From Agromyces terreus (GTDB lineage Bacteria > Actinomycetota > Actinomycetes > Actinomycetales > Microbacteriaceae), in the NCBI RefSeq assembly GCF_009749465.1, contig NZ_WBIS01000006.1, forward strand, positions 1 to 64,000: DNA of 64,000 bases, read 5' to 3'. The notes below the pieces were generated by a model. That model was not told the origin of the DNA. It did not search any database and worked only from the letters and a program-made list of their open reading frames with translations. This document shows positions 1 to 11,113 of this stretch, in pieces. Within the stretch, counting starts at the first letter, position 1, and the number at the start of each line of letters is the position of its first letter. Made by a program: the position numbers and the translations under genes.

Positions 1-499
1 TTCCGCTTCTCCCTGACCGCCGCGGCGACAAGTAAGAATCTACAAGCCCCCACCCCCACCACACAAATCCACCCCACATCCCGGGCGTGTCGCACCAACC
101 CCACCACCACAAAACCCAGACCAACGGCCCAAAACCCCCAAACCGCCTCCCTCCGCGGTATATGCGCCACCGACCCTCCACACAGCAGCCGCCGGCATGC
201 GGCCGTCGGCACTGATCGATGGAATGACGCCCGACGGTGCGGGAGAGTCAGAGCAGCCGCGGATCTTCACGCCGGCCCGGTCGAAGGGCATGGGCAGCGA
301 GTCGGAGCATCGAGATGCTCCGTCCCGTGACGGGAGAGCTCTTCGATCAGCAGCAGCACGGAGGCGCACGTTCCGCTCACCGGGAGACGCAAGAGTCTGC
401 TCTCTTCGCCTCGAGCTCGGGCCCCTCCTCGGCTCGGCGATCGCCGCAGGGCGCGCTGCGCGTCGACGATGCGCCGGCCGGTTGCGGTGAACGCGACAA
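1..499. other. Non-coding region downstream of tyrS
   Basis: I see no convincing gene here. Open frames across the stretch have low-complexity Arg/Pro/Gly-rich translations and resemble no family. The top strand from about 40 to 160 is rich in C and A, so the bottom strand is G/T rich with many G-runs. Small inverted repeats occur, for example GGAGCATC-GA-GATGCTCC at 304-321 and CCCGT-G-ACGGG at 324-334. A possible leftward promoter lies at the edge: -35 TTGTGT at 61-66 and -10 TAGATT at 37-42, 18 bases apart. It would drive something left of the window. Confidence 0.5.
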
Positions 500-538
500 C
501 GACCCCGCTCCCCTGCCGGATGCAGGTGAACGGGGTCG
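500..538 (-). terminator. Hairpin terminator after tyrS
   Basis: Inverted repeat CGACCCCGCTC (500-510) and GAACGGGGTCG (528-538) forms an 11-bp stem with one mismatch-like pair. It lies 21 bases beyond the tyrS stop on the minus strand. There is no clear U-tract, as is common for GC-rich Actinobacteria, so its terminator role is inferred from position and stem strength. Confidence 0.6.
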
Positions 539-559
539 CCCTCGAGAATTGTCGGATCG

Positions 560-1861
560 CTACACGACGAAGACGCCGGCAAGCGTCTTCTTGCCGCGAC
601 GGAGCACGGCCATGCCGCCGGGCGACACACGCCCCTCGATCGTCGCGGTCTCGTCCTCGATCTTGACGTTGTCGAGCGAGACGCCGCCCTGGGCGATCGC
701 GCGGCGGCCCTCGCTCACGGACTTCACGAGGCCGGTGTCGACGAGCAGCTGCGCGATCGGCGCGTCGGGCGAGGTCGTCGTGTTCGGCAGCTCGCGCAAC
801 GCCGACTCGAGCGTCGTCTCGTCGAGCGCCGACAGGTCGCCCTGTCCGAAGAGCGCTTCGGACGCCGCGATGACGGCGGCCGTGGCATCCGCCCCATGCA
901 CCAGCGTGGTGACCTCGTTCGCCAGCGTTCGCTGGGCCTCACGCCGGAAGGGCTCGCTCTCGACGAGCGCCTCGAGCTCTTCGATGCGCGCGCGGGAGAG
1001 GAACGTGAACACCTTGAGCCGCGAGATCACGTCGGCGTCGTCGGTGTTGAGCCAGAACTGGTAGAAGCGGTACGGGCTGCACATCTCGGCGTCGAGCCAG
1101 ATGGCGTTGCCCTCGCTCTTGCCGAACTTCGTGCCGTCGGAGTTCGTGATCAGCGGCGTGCCGATGGCGTGCACGCTGCGACCCTCGACGCGGTGGATCA
1201 GGTCGGTGCCGCTCGTGAGGTTGCCCCACTGATCGCTGCCGCCGGTCTGGAGCACGCAATCGTACTGGCGGAAGAGCTCGAGGTAGTCGAAGCCCTGCAG
1301 GATCTGGTAGCTGAACTCGGTGTAGCTGATGCCGGCGTCGGAGTTCAGGCGCGAGGCGACCGCGTCCTTCTTCAGCATGGTGCCGACGCGGTAGTGCTTG
1401 CCGATCTCGCGCAGGAAGTCGATGGCGCTGAGCCCGCCGGTCCAGTCGAGGTTGTTGACGAGGCGCACCGCGTTCTCACCCTCGGCAGAGAGGAAGCGGC
1501 CGACCTGGCCCTGGAGTCGACCGACCCACTCGACGACGGTCTCCTTGGTGTTCAAGGTGCGCTCCGCGGTCGGTCTCGGATCGCCGATGAGCCCGGTGGA
1601 ACCGCCGACGAGACCGAGCGGCTTGTGGCCCGCGAGCTGGAGCCGTCGCATGGTGAGCAGCTGCACCAGGTTGCCGAGGTGCAGGCTCGGCGCGGTCGGA
1701 TCGAATCCGCAGTAGTACGTGATCGGATCGCCGGCGAGGAGTGCCTTCAAGGCGGCTTCGTCGGTCGACACATGCACGAGGCCGCGCCAATGCAGCTCCT
1801 CCCAGACGTCTGCGAACGCGTCGTCGTTGTGCTGGGATGCGAGGATCACGGGGGCTGACAC
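560..1861 (-). CDS. tyrS: Tyrosyl-tRNA synthetase
   Basis: Charges tRNA(Tyr) with tyrosine in the cytoplasm; class I aminoacyl-tRNA synthetase, 433 aa, normal for bacterial TyrRS. The HIGH-type motif PSLHLGN is near residue 60 and the KMSKS-type motif GTKFGKSEGN lies in the middle; a C-terminal S4-like RNA-binding domain holds the last 60-70 residues. I chose the GTG at 1861 because recognisable similarity starts there and because TAGCCT lies 7 bases upstream (1869-1874), as in a leaderless mRNA. Upstream in-frame starts add about 46 residues with no family similarity. In relatives tyrS follows argH directly; here a plus-strand gene pair and mpg intervene. Confidence 0.95.
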   Translation of the reverse strand: MSAPVILASQHNDDAFADVWEELHWRGLVHVSTDEAALKALLAGDPITYYCGFDPTAPSLHLGNLVQLLTMRRLQLAGHKPLGLVGGSTGLIGDPRPTAERTLNTKETVVEWVGRLQGQVGRFLSAEGENAVRLVNNLDWTGGLSAIDFLREIGKHYRVGTMLKKDAVASRLNSDAGISYTEFSYQILQGFDYLELFRQYDCVLQTGGSDQWGNLTSGTDLIHRVEGRSVHAIGTPLITNSDGTKFGKSEGNAIWLDAEMCSPYRFYQFWLNTDDADVISRLKVFTFLSRARIEELEALVESEPFRREAQRTLANEVTTLVHGADATAAVIAASEALFGQGDLSALDETTLESALRELPNTTTSPDAPIAQLLVDTGLVKSVSEGRRAIAQGGVSLDNVKIEDETATIEGRVSPGGMAVLRRGKKTLAGVFVV

Positions 1862-1985
1862 CTGAGCAAGGCTACCAGCGCCGTGCCGCCGGTGCGATGA
1901 AGCCTGGAGCATTGAGATCAACGGATTAATGTTGTAGCGTTGATTCAACGAGTTCAATGCCAGAGGCTTCAGCGAGAGGGCGACA

Positions 1986-2648
1986 ATGTACGTGATCACC
2001 GCAGACCAGGTGTCCAGCCGTCATCAGCCCGACCGCGCCGCGACGCTCATCGAGACGCTGACGTCACGACACGGCCACGCGCTCGTCCTGCCTGCCGACC
2101 AGACGGCGGGAGACGAGGTCCAGCTGATCACCGCCTCGGCGCCGACCGCGCTCGCGATCGTGCTCGACGCGACGCGAGACGGCAGTTGGAGCGTCGGACT
2201 GGGCATCGGCGAGGTGCGCACCCCCCTCCCCGAGGCCGCGCGCAAGGCCAGCGGGACGGCCTTCATCGCCGCCCGCGAGGCCGTGCAGGCGGCCAAGCGG
2301 GCCGACGGGCGGTTCGCGCTGCGCGCGGCATCCGACGTCCAGGACGACGGCGGGCGACGAGAGGGCCTCGATGCCGACGGGGTCGAGGCCCTGGTCCGTC
2401 TTCTCGTCCTCCTGCGCGAGCGTCGCACCGACCTCGGGTGGGAGGTCGTGGACCTCGCAGATGCCGGCCACCTGCAGAAGGACATCGCGGCCGTGCTCGG
2501 CGTGAGCCCCGCGGCGGTGAGCGCCCGCCTGAAGTCCGCCATGTGGCGTGCCGAAGTCGAGACGTTGCCCGCACTCGAACGCCTGCTCGCCGCGCTCGAC
2601 GCCGACACCGGCACCGGACGCGAACCCGGACGCGCCGAGCCGACCTGA
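1986..2648 (+). CDS. SatD-like protein with C-terminal helix-turn-helix
   Basis: 220 aa. The N-terminus (MYVITADQVSSR, then a stretch beginning near DRAATLIETL) resembles the SatD family, a poorly understood family of small cytoplasmic proteins. The C-terminal part, about residues 130-195, has sigma/MarR-like helix-turn-helix character (DLADAGHLQKDIAAVLGVSP), so DNA binding is plausible. A purine-rich site (GAGAGGGCGACA) precedes the ATG. The next gene, a small membrane protein, follows after 67 bases on the same strand, so the two are probably cotranscribed. They point against all neighbours and separate tyrS from the arginine operon. Molecular function is unknown; the SatD call is from memory of family sequence and is moderate. 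Confidence 0.7.
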   Translation: MYVITADQVSSRHQPDRAATLIETLTSRHGHALVLPADQTAGDEVQLITASAPTALAIVLDATRDGSWSVGLGIGEVRTPLPEAARKASGTAFIAAREAVQAAKRADGRFALRAASDVQDDGGRREGLDADGVEALVRLLVLLRERRTDLGWEVVDLADAGHLQKDIAAVLGVSPAAVSARLKSAMWRAEVETLPALERLLAALDADTGTGREPGRAEPT

Positions 2649-2715
2649 GCGCCGCGCGTCGGTCGTCCTCGCTACGCTGATCGAGTCCGCCCTGCCGGTC
2701 TCGCGAAGGAGCACC

Positions 2716-3321
2716 GTGTTCGATCTGACCACCGTCGCCGACACCATCGCGTCGATCGCGCTCGTGATCTCCCTCGCGGGTGCATGCGCGATCTCGGTGA
2801 TCGCCTACCTCCGACCTCGGGCGCTCTTCGTCTGGATCGCCGCAGGCTCCCTCGCGATCGCGCTGATGTGCGCGTCCGCGCTCTCGACGCCGATCGCATC
2901 CGGCTTCGCACCGCTGCTCACGGCGCTCGCCCTCGCGGTCGCCGTCTTCGGCGGCAGCCCGGCCGCGGGCACCGCGCTGCGCCTCGCCATGGGGACGAGC
3001 GTCTCGCCCGGCATCCACGGCGGCATCCTCATCGCCTCGAAGCCCGTGACCGACGCCGAACGACAGGGCCTCGTCGCCGCCCCGAGGCAGGAAGTGCTAC
3101 GCGGCGGGCTCGTCATCGGCATCCTCGAACGCATCGCCACGACGGGTGCGATCGTGGCCGGCTTCCCCGAGGCGATCGCCATCATCGTGGCGGTCAAGGG
3201 CGTCGGCCGGTTCACCGAGCTCGAAGCAGCCGAAGCACGGGAGCGGTTCATCATCGGCACGCTCGCCAGCCTGATCTGGGCGTGTGCAGCCGGCCTGGTC
3301 GTGCACCTCGCCGCGCGCTGA
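2716..3321 (+). CDS. Small multi-pass membrane protein, partner of SatD-like gene
   Basis: About 201 aa from the GTG at 2716, which has AAGGA at 2706-2710; a longer upstream frame reads through the previous gene and is not credible. The hydrophobic profile predicts roughly five membrane segments: residues 10-30, 38-55, 60-80, a middle one around the EAIAIIVAVKG segment, and a C-terminal one. The segment GRFTELEAAEARERFIIGTLAS near the C-terminus is a signature I associate with DUF3307-like and SatD-linked membrane proteins. It lies right behind the SatD-like gene on the plus strand. No enzymatic motif is visible; function unknown. Confidence 0.65.
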   Translation: MFDLTTVADTIASIALVISLAGACAISVIAYLRPRALFVWIAAGSLAIALMCASALSTPIASGFAPLLTALALAVAVFGGSPAAGTALRLAMGTSVSPGIHGGILIASKPVTDAERQGLVAAPRQEVLRGGLVIGILERIATTGAIVAGFPEAIAIIVAVKGVGRFTELEAAEARERFIIGTLASLIWACAAGLVVHLAAR

Positions 3322-3373
3322 GCGACGAAGTCGCGGTCGTCGTGCCCGACCCTGCAGGCGGGTGAGTGCACGG

Positions 3374-4084
3374 TCAGGCGTGAGATCGCGCGTGGCGACG
3401 GTAGGGCGAGACGCCCGGATCGCCCGGAATCCAGAACCGCCACGGGTACGCCGCTCCCCCGCCGGCGCCGCTGATTCCGGTGCGCGGGCCTGATGAGAAC
3501 GGCACCGGCGTCTGCACGACGCGAATCGAGAACGGGGCCGACAGGAGATCGGCGCCGCTCGCCGCGAGCGGGACACCGAGGGCGCGGGCGAGGCGGGCCG
3601 GACCGCGGGCGAGGTCGCGATCGGATGCCGCGGGGCGGCGGCTCCGCGCGAGCTCGAGTCCCTCGACGACGGTGCCCCCGCGCAGGAGCACGCCCGACGC
3701 CGTCCCCTCGTGGCCCGCGACGATGTTGAGGCACGTGTGCATGCCGTAGGTGAAGTAGGCGTAGAGATGCGCCGCCTCGCCGAACATCACCGACGTGCGC
3801 GGCGTCCGGCCGCGGAAGGCGTGCGAACCGGGGTCCTCGCCGACTCCCCGATACGCCTCGACCTCCGAGAGGCGGACGGCGACGCTCCCGTCCTCGGCGT
3901 CGAACGAGAGCACCGCGCCGAGGAGCAGCGGCGCGAGCTCGACCGGGTCTCGCGCGAAGAACTCCCGTCCGGCCGCGACGACCGTGGGCGCGGCCACGCC
4001 CGGTTCGGACCCGGCAGCCGACGGGGCGGGCTCGGGCGGCCGGTCGCCGGGCGGCCGGCCGCGATCGGGGTCGGGTCGCGGCAT
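3374..4084 (-). CDS. mpg: DNA-3-methyladenine glycosylase (AAG/MPG family)
   Basis: 236 aa. Excises alkylated purines such as 3-methyladenine, starting base-excision repair. The AAG fold is recognisable from EFFARDPVELAPLLLG through the conserved VEAYRG.EDP.SHAFRG.T.R motif, the YFTYGMH.C.NIV core and the LLRGG segment; the C-terminal GxRxGIS motif is present. The ATG at 4084 lies 8 bases past the argH stop and has GAGCGG upstream, so the gene is probably the last of the arginine operon transcript. The first 35 residues are Pro/Arg-rich and not conserved; an internal start is possible. Confidence 0.92.
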   Translation of the reverse strand: MPRPDPDRGRPPGDRPPEPAPSAAGSEPGVAAPTVVAAGREFFARDPVELAPLLLGAVLSFDAEDGSVAVRLSEVEAYRGVGEDPGSHAFRGRTPRTSVMFGEAAHLYAYFTYGMHTCLNIVAGHEGTASGVLLRGGTVVEGLELARSRRPAASDRDLARGPARLARALGVPLAASGADLLSAPFSIRVVQTPVPFSSGPRTGISGAGGGAAYPWRFWIPGDPGVSPYRRHARSHA

Positions 4085-4092
4085 CCGCTCGC

Positions 4093-7775
<3,683 letters not shown>

Positions 7776-7779
<4 letters not shown>

Positions 7780-8690
7780 GCCGCCACCACCTCGGTGCCG
7801 ATGCCCGCGGGCGTGAAGATCTCGAGCAGGATCGAGTGCGGGATGCGGCCGTCGATGATCGCGGCCTTCGCGACGCCGCCTTCGACCGCCTCGAGACAGG
7901 CGGTCATCTTGGGGATCATGCCCGACTCGAGCCGGGGCAGGAGATCGGCGAGTTCTCTCGAGTCGATCTGCGAGACGAGCGAGTCGCGGTTCGGCCAGTC
8001 GTGGTAGAGCCCGGCGACATCGGTCAGCACGACCAGTTTGGCCGCACCGAGCGCGATCGCGAGCGACGCGGCCGCGGAATCGGCGTTGACGTTGAGCGAC
8101 TGCCCCGGTTGATCGGCGTCGGGCGCTATGGAGGAGACGACCGGGATGCGCCCCGCCTCGAGCTGCGCGATGACCGCTGCCGGATCCACTTCGACGACGT
8201 CGCCCACCTGCCCCAGGTCGAGCTCTTCGCCGTCGACCACGACCCCGCGCCGACGACCGCGGAAGAGGCCCGCGTCCTCTCCGGAGAGTCCGATGGCGAG
8301 GGGCCCGTGCTCGTTCACGAGCGAGACGAGCTCGCGGTTCACCTGGCCGGAGAGCACCATGCGCACCACGTCCATCGCCTCCGGCGTGGTGACGCGGTAT
8401 CCGCCGCGGAACTCGCTGGCGATGCCGAGGCGCTCGAGCATCGACGAGATCTGGGGGCCGCCGCCGTGCACGACGACGGGCTTGATGCCGGCGTACCGGA
8501 GGTAGACCATGTCTTCGGCGAACGCCCGCTGCAGTTCGGGGCTCACCATGGCGTTGCCGCCGAACTTCACGACCACGGTCTCGCCGTGGAACCGCTTCAG
8601 CCACGGCAGTGCGTCGATGAGGACGTGGGCCTTCGCGGAAGCCGACGATTCCGCGTCGAGGGTCTCGGTCTGTGCGCGCGTCTGCATCAT
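7776..8690 (-). CDS. argB: Acetylglutamate kinase
   Basis: 304 aa, amino acid kinase fold; phosphorylates N-acetylglutamate, commonly the arginine-inhibited step. The phosphate-binding [10 protein letters not shown] is near residue 40, GGGPQI follows near 75, and the C-terminal region [23 protein letters not shown] matches ArgB. It starts at the ATG at 8690, which overlaps the argJ stop by one base pair group (ATGA). The arginine-sensitive type is suggested by the N-terminal extension before the kinase core, but sensitivity cannot be read here. Confidence 0.96.
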
Positions 8691-9841
8691 CAGCTCGCGT
8701 ACGCGCTGTTCTCATGCACGTAGTCGTGCGTGAGGTCGTTGGTGAGGATGGTGGCGGATGCCTCGCCCGCGTGCAGCTCGACGAGCACGTGCGTGGCGCG
8801 GGGCGTCAGGTCGACCTCGTCGCGGGCGGCGTCGGGTCGGCCGGCGTGGCACACGCGCACCCCGTTCATCGACACGTCGACGAGGTAGGGGTCGAAGGGC
8901 GCCTGCGTCGTGCCGATCGCCGCGAGCACGCGGCCCCAGTTGGGATCGTTGCCGAAGATCGCCGCCTTGAAGAGGTTGTTGCGGGCGACCGAACGGCCCA
9001 CCTCGACCGCGTCGTCTTCGGTGACGGCACCGCGCACCTCGATGGCGATGTCGTGGCTCGCTCCCTCGGCGTCGGCCTGGAGCTGCTCGGCGAGCGAGCG
9101 GCAGGCCGCGGTGAGCGCCGCGCGGAACGCCGCGGCGTCGGGCACGATTCCGGAGGCGCCCGAAGCGAGCAGGGTCACCTGGTCGTTCGTCGACATGCAG
9201 CCGTCGGAGTCGAGCCGGTCGAAGGTGACTCGGGTCGCCTCGCGCAGCGCCGCATCGAGCTCGCCGCTCGGCAGGTCGGCGTCGGTGGTGAGCACGACGA
9301 GCATGGTCGCGAGCCCGGGCGCGAGCATGCCCGCCCCCTTCGCCATGCCGCCGATGCGCCAGCCGTCGCCGTCGACGACGACCGTCTTCGGCTTCGTGTC
9401 GGTCGTCATGATCGCCCGTGCGGCGTCGCCGCCGCCGTCGGCCGAGAGCCGGGCAGCGGCGGAGAGCACGCCCTCTTCGAGCACCTCGCCGTCGAGCTGG
9501 TCGCCGATGAGGCCGGTCGAGCAGACGAGCACGTCGCCGGCGGCGATGCCCAGAGCGGATGCCGCGGCCTCGGCCGTGCGATGCGTGACCTGGAACCCCT
9601 CGGGGCCCGTGAAGCAGTTCGCGCCGCCCGAGTTGAGGACGATCGCCGACACGACGCCGTCGAGGATCACCTGCTGCGACCAGAGGATCGGGTTCGCCTT
9701 GGCGCGGTTGGAGGTGAACACCGCCGCCGCGGCAGCGGACGGACCGCGGTTGACGACGACGGCGAGGTCGAGCGCGCCCGACCGCTTGATGCCGGCGGCG
9801 ATTCCGGCGGCGTCGAATCCGGCGGGAGAGGTGACGGTCAC
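8690..9841 (-). CDS. argJ: Glutamate N-acetyltransferase / amino-acid acetyltransferase
   Basis: 383 aa. Transfers acetyl between acetylornithine and glutamate, recycling the acetyl group; it self-cleaves to two chains. The cleavage motif MLAPGLATM is visible, with the nucleophile at Thr179, and the family's TND motif ([12 protein letters not shown]) follows. No argA or argE gene is seen nearby, consistent with the recycling (ArgJ) pathway. The start ATG overlaps the argC stop at 9838-9841. Confidence 0.96.
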   Translation of the reverse strand: MTVTSPAGFDAAGIAAGIKRSGALDLAVVVNRGPSAAAAAVFTSNRAKANPILWSQQVILDGVVSAIVLNSGGANCFTGPEGFQVTHRTAEAAASALGIAAGDVLVCSTGLIGDQLDGEVLEEGVLSAAARLSADGGGDAARAIMTTDTKPKTVVVDGDGWRIGGMAKGAGMLAPGLATMLVVLTTDADLPSGELDAALREATRVTFDRLDSDGCMSTNDQVTLLASGASGIVPDAAAFRAALTAACRSLAEQLQADAEGASHDIAIEVRGAVTEDDAVEVGRSVARNNLFKAAIFGNDPNWGRVLAAIGTTQAPFDPYLVDVSMNGVRVCHAGRPDAARDEVDLTPRATHVLVELHAGEASATILTNDLTHDYVHENSAYAS

Positions 9842-10881
9842 GGTGCGACTCCATTCAGCGGAAGGCCGGTCGATTCGGCGAGGCCGAGCGCGATGTTCGC
9901 CGACTGGATCGCGGCGCCCGCGGTGCCCTTGACGAGGTTGTCGACGGCGGCGACGACGACGACGCGACCGGCGGCCTCGTCGATCGCGAGCCCGATGAGC
10001 GCCGTGTTCGCGCCCTGCACGTCGGCGGTGCGCGGGAACTGCCCCTCGGGCAGGAGCTGCACGAACAGCTCGCCGGCGTAGGCGTCCTCCCAGGCGGCCC
10101 GCACCGTCGCGGCATCCGTGCCGGGGACGATGCGCGCCGCCGACGTGGCCAGGATGCCGCGGCTCATCGGCACCAGCACGGGCGTGAACGAGATCGTGGG
10201 GGCCGCGGCGCCGGCCCAGCGCAGCGCCTGCTGGATCTCGGGGATGTGCCGATGCGTGCCCCCGACGGCGTAGGGATTGGCCGATCCGAGGATCTCGGAC
10301 GCGAGCAGGTTCGTGCGCAGGCTCTTGCCGGCGCCCGAGGGGCCGACCGCGAGCACGGAGACCAGGTCGACGTCTTCGATGACGCCCGCGCGGATGCCGG
10401 GGGCCAGCGAGAGCGCGACCGTCGAGGCGTTGCAGCCGGGAGCGGCGATGCGGCGAGCGCCGGTGAGCCGCTCGCGCTGGGTACCGGAGAGGCGGGGAAG
10501 CTCCGGCACTCCGTACGCCCAGGCGCCGTGGTGCTCGCCGCCGTAGAACGAGGCCCAGGCTTCGGAGGACTCGAGGCGGTGGTCGGCGCCGCAGTCGATG
10601 ACGAGCGTGTCGGCGGACAGCTCGGCGGCCACGGCGCCCGAGGTACCGTGCGGCAGGGCGAGGAAGACGAGGTCGTGGCCCGCGAGGGTCTCGGCGTTCG
10701 TCTCGCGGAGCGTGAGGTGCGTGTAGGAACGCAGATGCGGCTGCACGGCGACGAGGGACTGGCCGGCGTTCGAATGCGCGGTGACCGTGCGCACCTCGAA
10801 CTCGGGATGATCGGCGAGGAGGCGGAGGATCTCTCCTCCGGCATAGCCGGACGCGCCGGAGACGGCGACGGAGTACGTCAT
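9838..10881 (-). CDS. argC: N-acetyl-gamma-glutamyl-phosphate reductase
   Basis: 347 aa from the ATG at 10881. NADPH-dependent reduction of acetylglutamyl phosphate, third step of arginine synthesis. The Rossmann GASGYAGGE is at residues 9-16 and the catalytic cysteine is C150 in [15 protein letters not shown] ends 5 bases before this ATG; the GTG three codons upstream would overlap the ribosome site and is less likely. First structural gene of the operon, preceded by an Arg-rich leader frame and a hairpin. Confidence 0.96.
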   Translation of the reverse strand: MTYSVAVSGASGYAGGEILRLLADHPEFEVRTVTAHSNAGQSLVAVQPHLRSYTHLTLRETNAETLAGHDLVFLALPHGTSGAVAAELSADTLVIDCGADHRLESSEAWASFYGGEHHGAWAYGVPELPRLSGTQRERLTGARRIAAPGCNASTVALSLAPGIRAGVIEDVDLVSVLAVGPSGAGKSLRTNLLASEILGSANPYAVGGTHRHIPEIQQALRWAGAAAPTISFTPVLVPMSRGILATSAARIVPGTDAATVRAAWEDAYAGELFVQLLPEGQFPRTADVQGANTALIGLAIDEAAGRVVVVAAVDNLVKGTAGAAIQSANIALGLAESTGLPLNGVAP

Positions 10882-10906
10882 GGAAACCACCTTATGGTCT
10901 GAACGA

Positions 10907-10934
10907 GCGGGGCGATGTTCCGGCGACGCCCCGC
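10907..10934 (-). promoter_or_regulatory. Hairpin between leader peptide and argC (candidate attenuator)
   Basis: GCGGGGCG (10907-10914) and CGCCCCGC (10927-10934) form an 8-bp GC stem with a 12-base loop. It lies after the stop of the Arg-rich leader frame and before the argC ribosome site. An alternative overlapping repeat, AGGCCT-GA-GGCCT, ends at the leader stop codon, so mutually exclusive folds are conceivable. No long U-tract follows. Attenuation is an inference. Confidence 0.4.
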
Positions 10935-10942
10935 GTCAGGCC

Positions 10943-11050
10943 TCAGGCCTTCGCAGGGGTCGCCGACATTCGGCGCTCGCCACGACGTCGGTTGCGCACG
11001 ACCGAGACACGCGTGACGCGTGCGGCGGCGACGAACCCGATGGCGGACAT
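10943..11050 (-). CDS. Arg-rich leader peptide upstream of argC (putative)
   Basis: A 35-codon frame starting at the ATG at 11050. It encodes 8 arginines, seven of them after residue 12, including the cluster R-N-R-R-R-G-E-R-R at residues 19-27. The codons used there are CGC, CGA and CGT, and CGA/CGT are less favoured in this genome. A -10-like TATGGT lies 6 bases upstream of the ATG (11057-11062) with TTTGCG at 11082-11087, so the message may be leaderless. The frame stops 61 bases before argC. The arrangement looks like an amino-acid leader peptide controlling argCJBDFH; nothing here proves translation. Confidence 0.5.
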   Translation of the reverse strand: MSAIGFVAAARVTRVSVVRNRRRGERRMSATPAKA

Positions 11051-11113
11051 GCGTCGACCATATCGGCGGCGCGGCGCCGATCGCAAACCGGGGGCCGCCC
11101 GACCGACCCGACC

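Noticed and set aside
40-630. 196-residue minus-strand open frame at the left edge
   Set aside because: Low-complexity Arg/Gly/Pro sequence overlapping the tyrS terminator and no ribosome site; no recognisable family.
1862-1985. T-box or other riboswitch ahead of tyrS
   Set aside because: No T-box sequence or specifier loop; the inferred mRNA starts at the start codon.
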